64,000 nt of DNA from contig NZ_BOPA01000032.1 of assembly GCF_016863515.1 (NCBI RefSeq), positions 62,001 through 126,000 on the forward strand. The letters run 5' to 3'. The translations under genes and the position numbers were made by a program. The stretch is from Micromonospora gifhornensis. Its GTDB lineage: Bacteria > Actinomycetota > Actinomycetes > Mycobacteriales > Micromonosporaceae. The notes below the pieces were generated by a model. That model made no database searches. It worked only from the letters and a program-made list of their open reading frames with translations, and was not told the origin of the DNA. Below are positions 1-8,791 of this stretch, one piece after another (positions within the stretch are counted from its first letter, which is position 1; every line of letters starts with the position of its first letter).

Positions 1-1250
1 ACCACGATGCGCCGGTGGTCATCGGCACCCGGGCCGCCATGTTCGCCCCGGTGGCCCGGCTGGGTCTGGTGGCGATCTGGGACGACGGCGACGACCTGCA
101 CGCCGAGCCGCGGGCACCGTACCCGCACGCCCGTGAGGTGTTGCTCACCCGTGCCCAGCTCGACGAGGCCGCGGCACTTGTCGGCGGCTACGCCCGCACC
201 GCCGAGGCGCAACTGCTGGTGGAGACCGGGTGGGCCCGCGAGGTGGTGGCGGCCCGGGAGGTGCTGCGGGCCCGTACCCCGGCGGTGACGCCGACCGGTG
301 ACGACCCTCAGTTGGCCCGTGATCCGGCGGCGGCGACCGCCCGTCTGCCCAGCCTGGCCTGGACCGCTGCCCGGGAGGCGCTGCGGGCGGAGTCTCCGGT
401 GCTGGTGCAGGTGCCCCGCCGCGGTTACCTGCCGTCGGTGGCCTGCGACGACTGTCGTACCCCGGCACGCTGTGCGCACTGCGCCGGGCCGTTGGCGCTG
501 CCGTCCGCCGGTGGGACGCCGGCCTGTCGCTGGTGCGGGCGGGTGGCGGCCGCGTACGCCTGCCCGCACTGCGGTGGGCGGCGGTTGCGGGCCTCGGTCA
601 CCGGGGCCCGACGGACCGCCGAGGAACTGGGGCGGGCCTTTCCCGGTGTGCCGGTGCGGACCTCCGGCCGGGAGGAGGTGCTGGCGGACGTTCCCGGCGG
701 CGCCGGACTGGTGATCGCCACCCCGGGTGCCGAGCCGGTCGCCGAGGGTGGCTACGGGGCGGTGCTGCTGCTGGACACGTGGGCTCTGCTCACCCGCGCC
801 GACCTGCGTGCGGGGGAGGAGGCGCTGCGGCGGTGGGCGGCGGCCGCCGCGTTGGCCCGGCCGGCCGCCGATGGGGGCCGGGTCGTGGTGGTGGCCGACG
901 GCGCGCTCGCCCCCGTGCAGGCGCTGCTGCGCTGGGATCCCGCCTGGTTCGCTGCCCGCGAGTTGGCCGAGCGGCGGGAACTCGGCTTCCCGCCGGCCGT
1001 GCGGATGGCCAGCCTGACCGGTGCCCCGGATGCCGTGGCCGACCTGTTGGCGCAGGCGCGCCTGCCCGAGGAGGCGCAGTTGCTCGGTCCGGTGCCGGCC
1101 GACGGTGACCGGGAGCGGATGCTCGTCCGGGTGCCCCGGGCGCGGGCGGCGGCGCTGGCCGAGGCGTTGCACGCGGCGGCCGGGGTGCGCAGCGCCCGGA
1201 AGGCGGCCGACTCGGTACGCCTGCAGGTCGACCCGCTCGCGATGTTCTGA
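1..1250 (+). CDS. priA: PriA, primosomal protein N' (3' part, cut by window edge)
   Basis: C-terminal part (about 415 residues, reading frame from base 3) of the replication-restart protein PriA, which in other bacteria recognises stalled forks and loads the replicative helicase. The eight cysteines of the PriA zinc-binding insert are visible as CDDC, CAHC, CRWC and CPHC (bases about 445-580), preceded by the RRGY segment. The ATPase core looks worn: the DEEH/DEAH box position after VVIGTRAAMFAPVARLGL reads IWDDGDDLH, and no QxxGRxGR motif VI is seen. Degenerate PriA helicase motifs are known in actinobacteria, so this is probably a structural rather than motor protein. The start lies outside the window. 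Confidence 0.9.
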   Translation, partial: HDAPVVIGTRAAMFAPVARLGLVAIWDDGDDLHAEPRAPYPHAREVLLTRAQLDEAAALVGGYARTAEAQLLVETGWAREVVAAREVLRARTPAVTPTGDDPQLARDPAAATARLPSLAWTAAREALRAESPVLVQVPRRGYLPSVACDDCRTPARCAHCAGPLALPSAGGTPACRWCGRVAAAYACPHCGGRRLRASVTGARRTAEELGRAFPGVPVRTSGREEVLADVPGGAGLVIATPGAEPVAEGGYGAVLLLDTWALLTRADLRAGEEALRRWAAAAALARPAADGGRVVVVADGALAPVQALLRWDPAWFAARELAERRELGFPPAVRMASLTGAPDAVADLLAQARLPEEAQLLGPVPADGDRERMLVRVPRARAAALAEALHAAAGVRSARKAADSVRLQVDPLAMF

Positions 1251-1304
1251 CGCCACCCGCCCATGCCCTTCGCGCCGTCCGTGCGTTCTCAGGTTTGTGT
1301 GGCG

Positions 1305-1359
1305 GTCGACACGGCAATTATCTGCCAAAGGTGAGGCCGTCATTGCCGTGCGTGTCGAC
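1305..1359. other. Large imperfect inverted repeat in the priA-kinase intergenic region
   Basis: The 312 bp between priA and the next gene hold no convincing gene. The clear structure is an inverted repeat: GTCGACACGGCAAT at 1305-1318 pairs with 1342-1359, where ATTGCCGT and GTCGAC are separated by a 4-nt bulge. It could be the priA terminator, although no T-run follows, or a regulator-binding palindrome. The rest of the interval has no recognised element beyond the ribosome binding site of the next gene near 1548. Confidence 0.5.
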
Positions 1360-1562
1360 GGCGCGCGTCGGTGGTCGTGTCTTCGGGGCCGCCGTACCGA
1401 AGGTGATAGAGTCGCCCGTCATGCCGGGGCGCACGACAGCTCCAGGTCACGGCGCGGCGGCAGGCGCGCAAGGGTAGGGGTTGTCGCAGGACGGCGCGAC
1501 CGCGTCGGTCCGGCGCGATATCGATGCTTCCAAATCAGCCGGTTATCAGGGGTGGGCCAGTC

Positions 1563-2546
1563 GTGACCGTTCGTCAGTCGATCGTCTTCAACGGTGACCT
1601 CGGTAGCGGCAAGAGCACCGTGTCGGTGGAGATCGCCAAGCGGTTGGGGTTGCGCCGGGTCAGTGTCGGCGACCTCTACCGGCAGATGGCTCAGGAGCGT
1701 CAGATGACCGCGCTCCAGCTCAATCTGCACGCCGAGCTGGACCAGGCCGTCGACGGCTACGTCGACCAGCTCCAGAGCGACATCGCCGCCTCCGGTGAGA
1801 GCCTCGTCATGGACTCGCGGCTGGCCTGGCACTTCTTCACCGACGCGCTCAAGGTGCACATGATCACCGAGCCGGGTGAGGCGGCCCGCCGGGTGCTGCT
1901 GCGCCCCTCCGGGCCGGCGGAGAGCTACACCTCGTTGGAGGAGGCCAAGGCCAAGCTCCGGGAACGCAGCGAGAGCGAGCGGGGCCGGTTCCTGGTCCGC
2001 TACGGCGTGGACAAGGCCAGGCTGCGTAACTACGACCTGGTCTGCGACACCACCCGGGCCCCCGCCGACGAGGTGATCGAGCGCATCATCGAGGTGTACG
2101 AGGGCCGGCTCGCCCCCGAGGTGCTGCGCACCGCGCCGCCGCTGCTGCTGCTCGACCCGGCGCGGGTCTACCCGACCGAGGACGTCGCCGGTCTGCGTGG
2201 CATGTGGGACTCGACGGACGTCGGGGAGGTGGCCGAGGCCGGCGAGACGGGGTTGGAGCCGTTGGAGCTGGGCTACACCGGCGAGTACTTCTTCGTGATC
2301 AACGGGCACCGTCGGCTCAGCGCCGCCCTGCGCAACGGCTTCCGGCTGGTGCCCGGCCGGCTGGTCGCCGAGGTCGACGAGCCGGTGGTGGGCACCACGA
2401 GCGCTGTCGACTTCTTCGCCGCCCAGGCCCGCCCCAGCCTGATCCACGACTGGGAGGCGGCCCACGACATCCGTCTGCCGCTGCCCGAGCACGCCCTGCT
2501 CGCCGGGGACGCGGTGCTGGCCGGGGAGCCCGGCGGCCTCGGCTGA
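1563..2546 (+). CDS. P-loop (d)CMP-kinase-like protein with C-terminal ParB-like segment
   Basis: A 327-residue protein. Residues 1-180 resemble cytidylate/nucleoside monophosphate kinases: Walker A GDLGSGKST at 11-19, an MDSR acceptor-like motif near 83-86, and an Arg-rich lid-like stretch near 130-146. Residues about 230-265 (GYTGEYFFVINGHRRLSAAL) look like the core of ParB/sulfiredoxin-type domains, in which a GHRR-like motif binds nucleotide. A kinase joined to such a domain is unusual, and the substrate is unknown. The GTG at 1563 is preferred because AGGGG lies about 10 nt upstream; an in-frame ATG at 1524 lacks one. It lies between priA and the P450 on the same strand with its own leader. 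Confidence 0.75.
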   Translation: MTVRQSIVFNGDLGSGKSTVSVEIAKRLGLRRVSVGDLYRQMAQERQMTALQLNLHAELDQAVDGYVDQLQSDIAASGESLVMDSRLAWHFFTDALKVHMITEPGEAARRVLLRPSGPAESYTSLEEAKAKLRERSESERGRFLVRYGVDKARLRNYDLVCDTTRAPADEVIERIIEVYEGRLAPEVLRTAPPLLLLDPARVYPTEDVAGLRGMWDSTDVGEVAEAGETGLEPLELGYTGEYFFVINGHRRLSAALRNGFRLVPGRLVAEVDEPVVGTTSAVDFFAAQARPSLIHDWEAAHDIRLPLPEHALLAGDAVLAGEPGGLG

Positions 2547-2665
2547 CCGCCCGGCCTGCGTGCTGAGCATTCGGGCGGCGCGCTGATCGATCACCCGGCG
2601 CCGTGCGCGCCGGGTGGCGTGCGGCGGGCATGATGAAGCCTTCCGGCACACCGGGGAGGCCAGTC

Positions 2666-3934
2666 ATGGACCCTGCGGAGACCTTCGCCACCCTCATGTC
2701 GCCCGAGGGACGCCTCGACCCCTATCCAGCGTACGAGCGGCTGCGTGCCCACGGGCCGGTGGTCCAGACCGGTCCGGGCCTGTACGCGGTCACCGGCTAT
2801 GCCGAGGTCGACGAGCTCCTGCGGGACCCCCGGATGCGGGTGTCCGACGACACGTGGCGCGACATGATGCTGCCGCAGTGGCGCGACAGCCCGGCCCTGT
2901 CCACGATCGCCCGGTCGATGCTGGAGACCAACCCGCCGGATCACAGCCGGATGCGCCGACTCGCCGCCGGGGCCTTCACCCCACGCCGGATCGCGGCCAT
3001 GCGGGACGTGGTGGCCGCCCAGGCCGACGAGTTGATCGAGGCGATGGCGTCGGCCGGCCGTGGCGGCCGGCCCGTCGACTTCATGGCCAACTTCGCCTAT
3101 CCGCTGCCGGTGGCGGTGATCTGCGCGCTGCTCGGGGTGCCCGCCGTCGACCGTCCGTTGTTCCGGCGGTGGGCGGCCGATCTGACCGGCGTCCTGGAAC
3201 CCGAGATCACCTGGGACGACCTGGTGGTCGCCGACGCCGGCGCCACCGAGCTGGTCGGCTACTTCACCGAGCTGGTGGCGGCGCGTCGACGCAGGCCGGC
3301 CGACGACCTGACCACTGCCCTGGTGCAGGCGCACGACGCCGGTGACCGGCTCACCGGCGACGAGCTGCTGGCCAACCTCGTGGTCCTGCTCGTCGCGGGA
3401 TTCGAGACCACCACCAACCTGCTGGGCAACGGTCTGGCCGTGCTGCTGGCCCATCGCCGCGCCGCCGACGTGCTGCGACAGCACCCGGAACACGCCCCGG
3501 CGTACGTCGACGAGCTGCTCCGCTACGACTCGCCGGTCCAACTGACCAGCCGCACCAGCAGCGAGACGCTGCGCGCCGGTGGGGTGCTGCTGCCGGCCGG
3601 CAGTTGGGTGCTGCTGCTGCTCGGGGCGGCCAACCGTGATCCCCGGCGCTACCCCGAGCCGGCCCGCTTCGACCCGTGGCGGGCGCTGCTGAGCCCGTTG
3701 TCCTTCGGGGCCGGCCCGCACTACTGCCTGGGTGCCGGGTTGGCCCGGCTGGAGGGGCAGGTCGCCTTCACCCGGCTGCTGCGCCGGCTGCCCGCGCTGG
3801 CGTTGTCGGGTACGCCCCGGCGCCGGTCGCGGCTGACCCTGCGCGGGTACGAGACGCTGCCGGTCACCGTGGGTGAGCTGGCCCCGGTCGCCGATCATGG
3901 TGCGCCGGTCGGGACGGCCACGGACACTCCGTAG
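2666..3934 (+). CDS. Cytochrome P450
   Basis: A soluble 422-residue bacterial class I P450 monooxygenase. Diagnostic motifs are visible: the I-helix oxygen-activation motif VAGFETTTN, the K-helix ExxR as ELLRYDSP, and the haem-thiolate loop FGAGPHYCLG whose cysteine ligates haem iron. No ferredoxin or reductase gene is adjacent, so electrons must come from elsewhere, and no biosynthetic cluster surrounds it, so the substrate cannot be guessed. The ATG at 2666 is chosen because GGGGAGG sits 6 nt upstream. It lies between the kinase-like gene and def, interrupting what is otherwise a priA-def-fmt-rsmB housekeeping run. Confidence 0.93.
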   Translation: MDPAETFATLMSPEGRLDPYPAYERLRAHGPVVQTGPGLYAVTGYAEVDELLRDPRMRVSDDTWRDMMLPQWRDSPALSTIARSMLETNPPDHSRMRRLAAGAFTPRRIAAMRDVVAAQADELIEAMASAGRGGRPVDFMANFAYPLPVAVICALLGVPAVDRPLFRRWAADLTGVLEPEITWDDLVVADAGATELVGYFTELVAARRRRPADDLTTALVQAHDAGDRLTGDELLANLVVLLVAGFETTTNLLGNGLAVLLAHRRAADVLRQHPEHAPAYVDELLRYDSPVQLTSRTSSETLRAGGVLLPAGSWVLLLLGAANRDPRRYPEPARFDPWRALLSPLSFGAGPHYCLGAGLARLEGQVAFTRLLRRLPALALSGTPRRRSRLTLRGYETLPVTVGELAPVADHGAPVGTATDTP

Positions 3935-3977
3935 ACTGGTACGGCACTACCGCCCGCCCGTTAAGGAGTCAACCCGC

Positions 3978-4538
3978 GTGACCGTCCAGCCCATCCGTCT
4001 GTTCGGCGATCCGGTGCTGCGCACGCCGGCCGATCCGGTTGTCGATTTCGACGTGGAGCTGCGCAAGCTCATCGCCGACCTGACCGACACCATGCGTGAC
4101 AGCGCCGGGGCGGGTCTCGCCGCGCCGCAGCTCGGTGTGGGCCTGCGGGTGTTCACCTTCGACGTCGACGACGTGGTGGGTCACCTGGTGAACCCGGTGC
4201 TGGAGTTTCCCGACGCCGAGGAGCAGGACGGCCCGGAGGGATGCCTGTCCATCCCCGGGATGTACTTCGACACCAAGCGTCGGCAGAACGTGATCGCCAA
4301 GGGCTTCAACGGCTACGGCGACCCGTTGCAGATCGTCGGCACCGGCCTGATGGCCCGCTGCGTGCAGCACGAGACCGACCACCTCGACGGCGTGCTGTTC
4401 ATCGACCGGCTGGACCCGGCCGGTCGCAAGGAGGCGATGAAGGCGATCCGTCAGGCCGAGTGGTACGACGACGCCGCCCCGCCCACGGTCAAGGTGAGTC
4501 CGCACGCCGCCGGCAGCCCCTTCGGTCTGGGGCGGTGA
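3978..4538 (+). CDS. def: Peptide deformylase
   Basis: A 186-residue metal-dependent deformylase that removes the formyl group from the initiator methionine of new proteins. All three family motifs are present: GAGLAAPQLG, EGCLSIP (metal Cys) and QHETDHLDG (two metal His and the catalytic Glu). The GTG at 3978 follows AAGGAG by about 10 nt. A TAGACT hexamer at 3932-3937, just inside the end of the P450 gene, could be its -10 box. It lies 5 bp upstream of fmt, whose product adds the formyl group, so the pair forms the formylation/deformylation cycle in one operon with rsmB. Confidence 0.97.
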   Translation: MTVQPIRLFGDPVLRTPADPVVDFDVELRKLIADLTDTMRDSAGAGLAAPQLGVGLRVFTFDVDDVVGHLVNPVLEFPDAEEQDGPEGCLSIPGMYFDTKRRQNVIAKGFNGYGDPLQIVGTGLMARCVQHETDHLDGVLFIDRLDPAGRKEAMKAIRQAEWYDDAAPPTVKVSPHAAGSPFGLGR

Positions 4539-4543
4539 CCGGC

Positions 4544-5470
4544 ATGCGTGTGATCTTCGCCGGAACCCCGGCCGTCGCCGTGCCCGCCCTCGCCGCCGTG
4601 GCCGAGTCCCGGCACGAGCTGATCGCCGTGGTCACCCGCCCCGACGCGCCGGCCGGTCGCGGCCGTGGCCTGGTCCGTTCCCCGGTGGGCGCCTGGGCCG
4701 ACGAGCACGGCGTCGAGGTGCTCACCCCGGCCCGTCCGCGTGAGCCGGAGTTCCTGGAGCGGCTGCGTGATCTCGCCCCGGACTGCGTGCCGGTGGTGGC
4801 CTACGGCGCGCTGGTGCCGCCGGCCGCGCTGGAGATTCCCCGACTGGGCTGGGTGAACCTGCACTTCTCGCTGCTGCCCGCCTGGCGCGGTGCCGCGCCG
4901 GTGCAGCACGCGGTGCTGCACGGCGACGAACTCACCGGCGCCAGCGTCTTCCAGCTGGAGGAGGGGCTGGACACCGGTCCGGTCTACGGCACGCTCACCG
5001 ACGAGATCCGACCCGCCGACACCTCCGGTGATCTGCTGGAGCGCTTGGCGCACTCCGGTGCCGGGCTGCTGGTGGCGGTGCTGGACGCGCTGGCCGACGG
5101 CACCGCTCGCGCCGAGCCGCAGCCCGCCGACGGGGTGACCCTGGCACCGAAGCTGACCGTGGAGGACGCCCGGGTCCGCTGGTCGGATCCCGCCTTCGCG
5201 GTCGACCGTCGGATCCGTGCCTGCACCCCGGCGCCCGGGCCGTGGACGACGTTCCGAGGCGAGCGGGTGAAGCTGGGACCGGTCGTCGCGGCACCGGACG
5301 CCGACGCCCTCAAGCCCGGGGAGCTGAAGGTGGAGAAGGCGCGGGTGCTGGTCGGCACGGCCACCGTCCCGATTCGCCTCGGCGAGGTGCGGGCGGCAGG
5401 CAAGCGGGCCATGCCGGCGACCGACTGGGCGCGCGGCGTCCGGGTCAGTGCCGGGGAGGAACTGGCGTGA
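4544..5470 (+). CDS. fmt: Methionyl-tRNA formyltransferase
   Basis: A 308-residue enzyme that transfers formyl from 10-formyl-tetrahydrofolate to Met-tRNAi. N-terminal MRVIFAGTPAVAVPAL is typical. The catalytic core shows the NLHFSLLPAWRGAAPVQ segment (Asn and His of the active site), followed by the LDTGPVY motif and the C-terminal tRNA-binding domain. The ATG at 4544 begins 5 nt after the def stop. The stop codon overlaps the rsmB start as GTGA, implying translational coupling along def-fmt-rsmB. Confidence 0.97.
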   Translation: MRVIFAGTPAVAVPALAAVAESRHELIAVVTRPDAPAGRGRGLVRSPVGAWADEHGVEVLTPARPREPEFLERLRDLAPDCVPVVAYGALVPPAALEIPRLGWVNLHFSLLPAWRGAAPVQHAVLHGDELTGASVFQLEEGLDTGPVYGTLTDEIRPADTSGDLLERLAHSGAGLLVAVLDALADGTARAEPQPADGVTLAPKLTVEDARVRWSDPAFAVDRRIRACTPAPGPWTTFRGERVKLGPVVAAPDADALKPGELKVEKARVLVGTATVPIRLGEVRAAGKRAMPATDWARGVRVSAGEELA

Positions 5471-6882
5471 GGGACACTGCGCCCCGCGGGGGAACGGACC
5501 GTCGGGGCGCGCGCCCTGCGCGTCCGACGGTGGACCGCCCCCGGTACGCCGCGTACCAGGCCGTCGCCGCGGTCAACCGGGACGACGCGTACGCCAATCT
5601 GGTGCTGCCGTCGATCCTGCGTGAGGAGGGGCTGTTCGGGCGGGATGCCGCCTTCGCCACCGAGCTGACCTACGGCACGCTGCGGCACTCCGGCACGCTC
5701 GACGCGATTCTCACCTCGGCCGCCGGTCGGGACGTGCAGCGCATCGACCCGCCGGTCCGCGACGCGCTGCGCATCGGCGCGTACCAGCTGCTGCACACCC
5801 GGGTGCCCCCGCACGCGGCGGTCTCCTCGACCGTCGACCTGGTCCGGATGGTCGGTCAGGGCGCCACCGGTTTCGCCAACGCGGTGCTGCGCGAGGTCGC
5901 GGCGTGTGACCTGGACGCGTGGGTGTCGCGCCTCGCCCCGTCGATGGAGACGGACCCGATCGGTCACCTGGCTCTCGCCCACAGCCATCCACAGTGGATC
6001 GTCAGGGCGTTCTCCGAGGCGCTCGGCGGCGACCTCGGCGAGACCACCCGCCTGCTGATCGAGAACAACGAACGCCCGCCGGTGCACCTGTGCGCCCGCC
6101 CGGGTCTCGCCGACCCGGTCGAGCTCGCCGATGCCTCCGGTGGCGCGCCGGGCGCCTTCTCGCCGTACGCCGTCTATCTCGGTGGCGGTGCCCCCGGCGA
6201 CCTGCCCGCGGTGGCCGACGGGCGTGCCCACGTCCAGGACGAGGGTTCCCAGCTCGTCGCCAACGCTCTGGCGGTGGCGCCGATCGACGGCCCGGACGGA
6301 CGCTGGCTCGACCTGTGCGCCGGGCCGGGCGGCAAGGCGGGGCTGCTCGGCGCGCTCGCCGCGCAGCGCGACGCGCGAGTGACCGCGGTGGAGGTGGCCG
6401 AGCATCGGGCGCGTCTGGTCGAGGGTGCCACCCGTGGCCTGCCGGTGACCGTGTTGCACACCGACGGGCGGCTGGTCGGCGCCGAGCCGAAGCTGCCTGA
6501 GGGGCACTTCGACCGGGTGCTGGTCGACGCCCCGTGCACCGGTCTGGGGTCGCTGCGCCGCCGTCCGGAGTCGCGGTGGCGGCGTCAGCCCTCGGACCTG
6601 CCGGCGTTGACCCGGTTGCAGCGTGAGCTGCTCACCGCCGGGCTCCGTGCGGTCCGTCCGGGTGGCGTGGTGGCCTACGTGACCTGTTCCCCGCACACCG
6701 TGGAGACCCATGTGACGGTCACCGAGGCGGCCCGCCGGTCCGGGGCCTCGGTGGACTTCGTCGACGCCCGGCCGTTGTTGCCGGCGGGGATGCCGGGGCT
6801 GGGAGACGGGCCGACGGTGCAGCTGTGGCCGCATCGGCACGGCACCGACGCGATGTTCCTTGCCGTGCTGCGCCGCGGCTGA
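5467..6882 (+). CDS. rsmB: 16S rRNA m5C967 methyltransferase RsmB
   Basis: A 471-residue Sun/Fmu protein. The N-terminal about 140 residues are a NusB-like RNA-binding domain after a short basic leader. The C-terminal half is an S-adenosylmethionine-dependent Rossmann methyltransferase: LCAGPGGK is the SAM motif I, VDAPCTGLGSLRRRPE carries one catalytic cysteine and VTCSPHTVETH the other, the two-cysteine arrangement of RNA m5C enzymes. It methylates position 967 (E. coli numbering) of 16S rRNA. The GTG start overlaps the fmt stop by four bases, and it is the last gene of the def-fmt-rsmB unit; convergent lipoprotein genes follow. Confidence 0.95.
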   Translation: MRDTAPRGGTDRRGARPARPTVDRPRYAAYQAVAAVNRDDAYANLVLPSILREEGLFGRDAAFATELTYGTLRHSGTLDAILTSAAGRDVQRIDPPVRDALRIGAYQLLHTRVPPHAAVSSTVDLVRMVGQGATGFANAVLREVAACDLDAWVSRLAPSMETDPIGHLALAHSHPQWIVRAFSEALGGDLGETTRLLIENNERPPVHLCARPGLADPVELADASGGAPGAFSPYAVYLGGGAPGDLPAVADGRAHVQDEGSQLVANALAVAPIDGPDGRWLDLCAGPGGKAGLLGALAAQRDARVTAVEVAEHRARLVEGATRGLPVTVLHTDGRLVGAEPKLPEGHFDRVLVDAPCTGLGSLRRRPESRWRRQPSDLPALTRLQRELLTAGLRAVRPGGVVAYVTCSPHTVETHVTVTEAARRSGASVDFVDARPLLPAGMPGLGDGPTVQLWPHRHGTDAMFLAVLRRG

Positions 6883-6903
6883 CGCCGAGCCCGGCCGGTC
6901 GCC

Positions 6904-7788
6904 TCAGGTGATCGGCAGGGCTCGGCTGCCGGCGCCCTTCATCGAACGGGTGAGGACGCGCTCGCCGCTCCACAGGAAGCACTGCACGGCCCGGTTGCCG
7001 CTGTGCCACCCGGTCTCGCTGGGGTGGTAGAAGATGGTGCCGACGCGGTACTGGACGTTGTCGTCGTCCGGCACCTTGGCGAACTTCGCGACCAGGCTGC
7101 GGCAGTTGCGATGGGTCCGCTCGGCGTTGTCCAGGAAAGCCCGATAGCTGCTGTTCGGCGCCTTCCAGACGCCGACGAACTCGGCCCGGTGCCGCGCCGT
7201 GCACTTCACGGCGACCATCTCGGTGACCTCGTCGTCGCTGGTCTTGGCGTCGAAGCAGCCATGCCGCAGCGGCGACGGCCCGGCCAGGGCCCCGGACAGG
7301 CTGGCTGTGCGTTCTACCGGGATCGGGGCGTCCAGGCCACGGTCTTCGGTCACGTCGCAGCGGAACCAGCGTGCTCCGCCGGTCCATGCCGCCGGTGCGG
7401 GGAAGACGACGCTCATCCCGATCCGGCCGCTCCGCCAGTCGGCCCCCAGGGCCGTACGCACCTCACGGTCGCACTCGGCGAAGGCGGTACGCATCGGGTC
7501 GCTGTCGTATCCCGGTGGCGTCGGTGTGTCGGCCGAGGGCAGCGTACCGACGTGCAGGGTCTCGGCCCGGTGCGGCTGATCGCAGTCCACCGGGGCGTAC
7601 GCGCGGACATAGCCGATCGCCTCCGGCTGGGCGTGACACGTCGGCGACTCAGGGGTGAACACGGCGGGCGCGGCCATCGGTGCCCAGTCGTCGCTGAGGT
7701 CGCCGTCGATCCCGGCCGGCTTCGTGCAGCCGGCCAGCGCCAGCGTCACCACCGTGCCCAGCGCGATTCCGGTCAGCCATCGTCGCAT
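6904..7788 (-). CDS. Septum-formation-family lipoprotein, copy 1
   Basis: A 294-residue predicted lipoprotein. It opens MRRWLTGIALGTVVTLALAG and continues with the lipobox cysteine (LAGC), after which processing and lipid attachment are expected. Conserved cysteine/tryptophan signatures such as GGARWFRCD, HGCF and CTARHRAEFVG suggest the actinobacterial septum-formation (Septum_form-like) family, whose biochemical role is unclear. A second, clearly homologous gene lies directly upstream on the same strand, with the same GDLSDDW/GDLTDDW start after the lipobox and matching cysteines, so this is a tandem duplication. A TATGCT hexamer near 7846-7851 (minus strand) may be its own -10 element. Confidence 0.75.
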   Translation of the reverse strand: MRRWLTGIALGTVVTLALAGCTKPAGIDGDLSDDWAPMAAPAVFTPESPTCHAQPEAIGYVRAYAPVDCDQPHRAETLHVGTLPSADTPTPPGYDSDPMRTAFAECDREVRTALGADWRSGRIGMSVVFPAPAAWTGGARWFRCDVTEDRGLDAPIPVERTASLSGALAGPSPLRHGCFDAKTSDDEVTEMVAVKCTARHRAEFVGVWKAPNSSYRAFLDNAERTHRNCRSLVAKFAKVPDDDNVQYRVGTIFYHPSETGWHSGNRAVQCFLWSGERVLTRSMKGAGSRALPIT

Positions 7789-7861
7789 CCCCGTCGGCCC
7801 TCCCGCCGTCCGCGCTCGCCCCGCCCGCCGGCTCGCGCAGCGGCAGCATACGGCACGGTGA

Positions 7862-8749
7862 TCACGTCACGGGGAGTCCCTGCGGGCCGACCCCCCGCAT
7901 CGAGCCGGTGAGCTTGCGATCGTCGCTCCACAACAGACAGCGCACGCCCCGGTCGCCCTCCTCCCACTCGCGCTGCGACGGCGGATAGAAGATCGAGCCG
8001 GCGCGGTAGGGCAGGTCGGAGTTGTTCGGTACGTCCGCGTACTCGGCGATCAGCGACATGCAACGGCGGTGTGCCTGGCCGGCCGAGTTGCTGAACTCGT
8101 CCCAGGTCATGTCCCGCTCGGTGTACACCCCGACGAACTCGGCGCCGTGCGGCTCGGTGCACAGCACCGGCGCCATGTAGTTCAGGCTGTTGCCGATCAG
8201 CTTGGGGTCGAAGCAGCGGTGCACCAGCGGCGAGTCGCCGATCAGCGCCCCGCGCAGGCTGCCGGTGCGGTTGACCGGCCGGGTGTTGTCGATGCTGTCG
8301 GTCTCACTCAGGTCGCAGCGGAACCAGCGCGCGCCGCCGTTCCAGGCCGACACCGACGGCAGGGCGATGTTCAGGGTCAGCCGGGCGACGTGCCAGTCGC
8401 CGCCGAGCACCAGCCGGGCCCGCTGGTCGCACTCGACCCGCGCGGTGCGCAGCGCCGCGGAACCGGGCTCGGGTCGCGGACCGTTGGCCGCCCGTCCGGT
8501 GAACGCGCCGACGTGCACCGCCTCGGCCAGATGGTTGCGCGCGCAGTCGACCGTCTCGTAGGTGCTCGCCTGCACGATCGCGGTGACCCGCGGCAGGCAG
8601 GCGTCGGTGGCCGGGACGAACATCGTCGGCACGCGCAGCGCGGGCCAGTCGTCGGTGAGGTCGCCGTCCGTCGCGCCCTGCCGTACACAGCCACTCAGTG
8701 CAATCGCAGCCGCGCTCGCCAACGCCAGCGCTGCGAACCACCGTCGCAT
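7862..8749 (-). CDS. Septum-formation-family lipoprotein, copy 2
   Basis: A 295-residue predicted lipoprotein, paralogue of the next gene downstream. Signal peptide MRRWFAALALASAAAIALSG is followed by the lipobox cysteine (LSGC). Shared landmarks with copy 1 include GDLTDDW after the lipobox, GGARWFRCD, HRCFDPK, CTEPHGAEFVGV and YRAGSIFYPPS. The frame is open further upstream, but the ATG at 8749 is preferred because the signal peptide begins there and a purine-rich GGAAAGGGCGG precedes it. The 72-bp spacing to copy 1 allows cotranscription. Function is inferred to be at the cell envelope only. Confidence 0.75.
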   Translation of the reverse strand: MRRWFAALALASAAAIALSGCVRQGATDGDLTDDWPALRVPTMFVPATDACLPRVTAIVQASTYETVDCARNHLAEAVHVGAFTGRAANGPRPEPGSAALRTARVECDQRARLVLGGDWHVARLTLNIALPSVSAWNGGARWFRCDLSETDSIDNTRPVNRTGSLRGALIGDSPLVHRCFDPKLIGNSLNYMAPVLCTEPHGAEFVGVYTERDMTWDEFSNSAGQAHRRCMSLIAEYADVPNNSDLPYRAGSIFYPPSQREWEEGDRGVRCLLWSDDRKLTGSMRGVGPQGLPVT

Positions 8750-8763
8750 CGTCCGCCCTTTCC

Positions 8764-8791
8764 GGGAGCCGGTGCCCGGTTGTCGGCTCCC
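8764..8791 (-). other. Hairpin in the 5' leader of the septum-type lipoprotein pair
   Basis: A perfect 8-bp inverted repeat, GGGAGCCG (8764-8771) and CGGCTCCC (8784-8791), lies 15 bp upstream of the start of copy 2, just before its ribosome binding site. It may be an mRNA leader hairpin or a protein-binding palindrome; no known family was recognised. Confidence 0.4.

Noticed and set aside
1421..1477. 18-codon ORF with a TAGAGT hexamer upstream
   Set aside because: Third-position G/C is far below the local norm and the peptide is Gly/Ala low complexity; probably chance.
2666..3934. P450 as part of a natural-product gene cluster
   Set aside because: Neighbours are replication and translation genes; no biosynthetic enzymes or regulators are nearby.
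4984..6840. Long open frame (618 codons) on the minus strand opposite fmt and rsmB
   Set aside because: It is an antisense shadow of high-GC coding DNA; the peptide is Arg/Gly/Pro-rich with no domain, and the plus strand carries clear enzymes.
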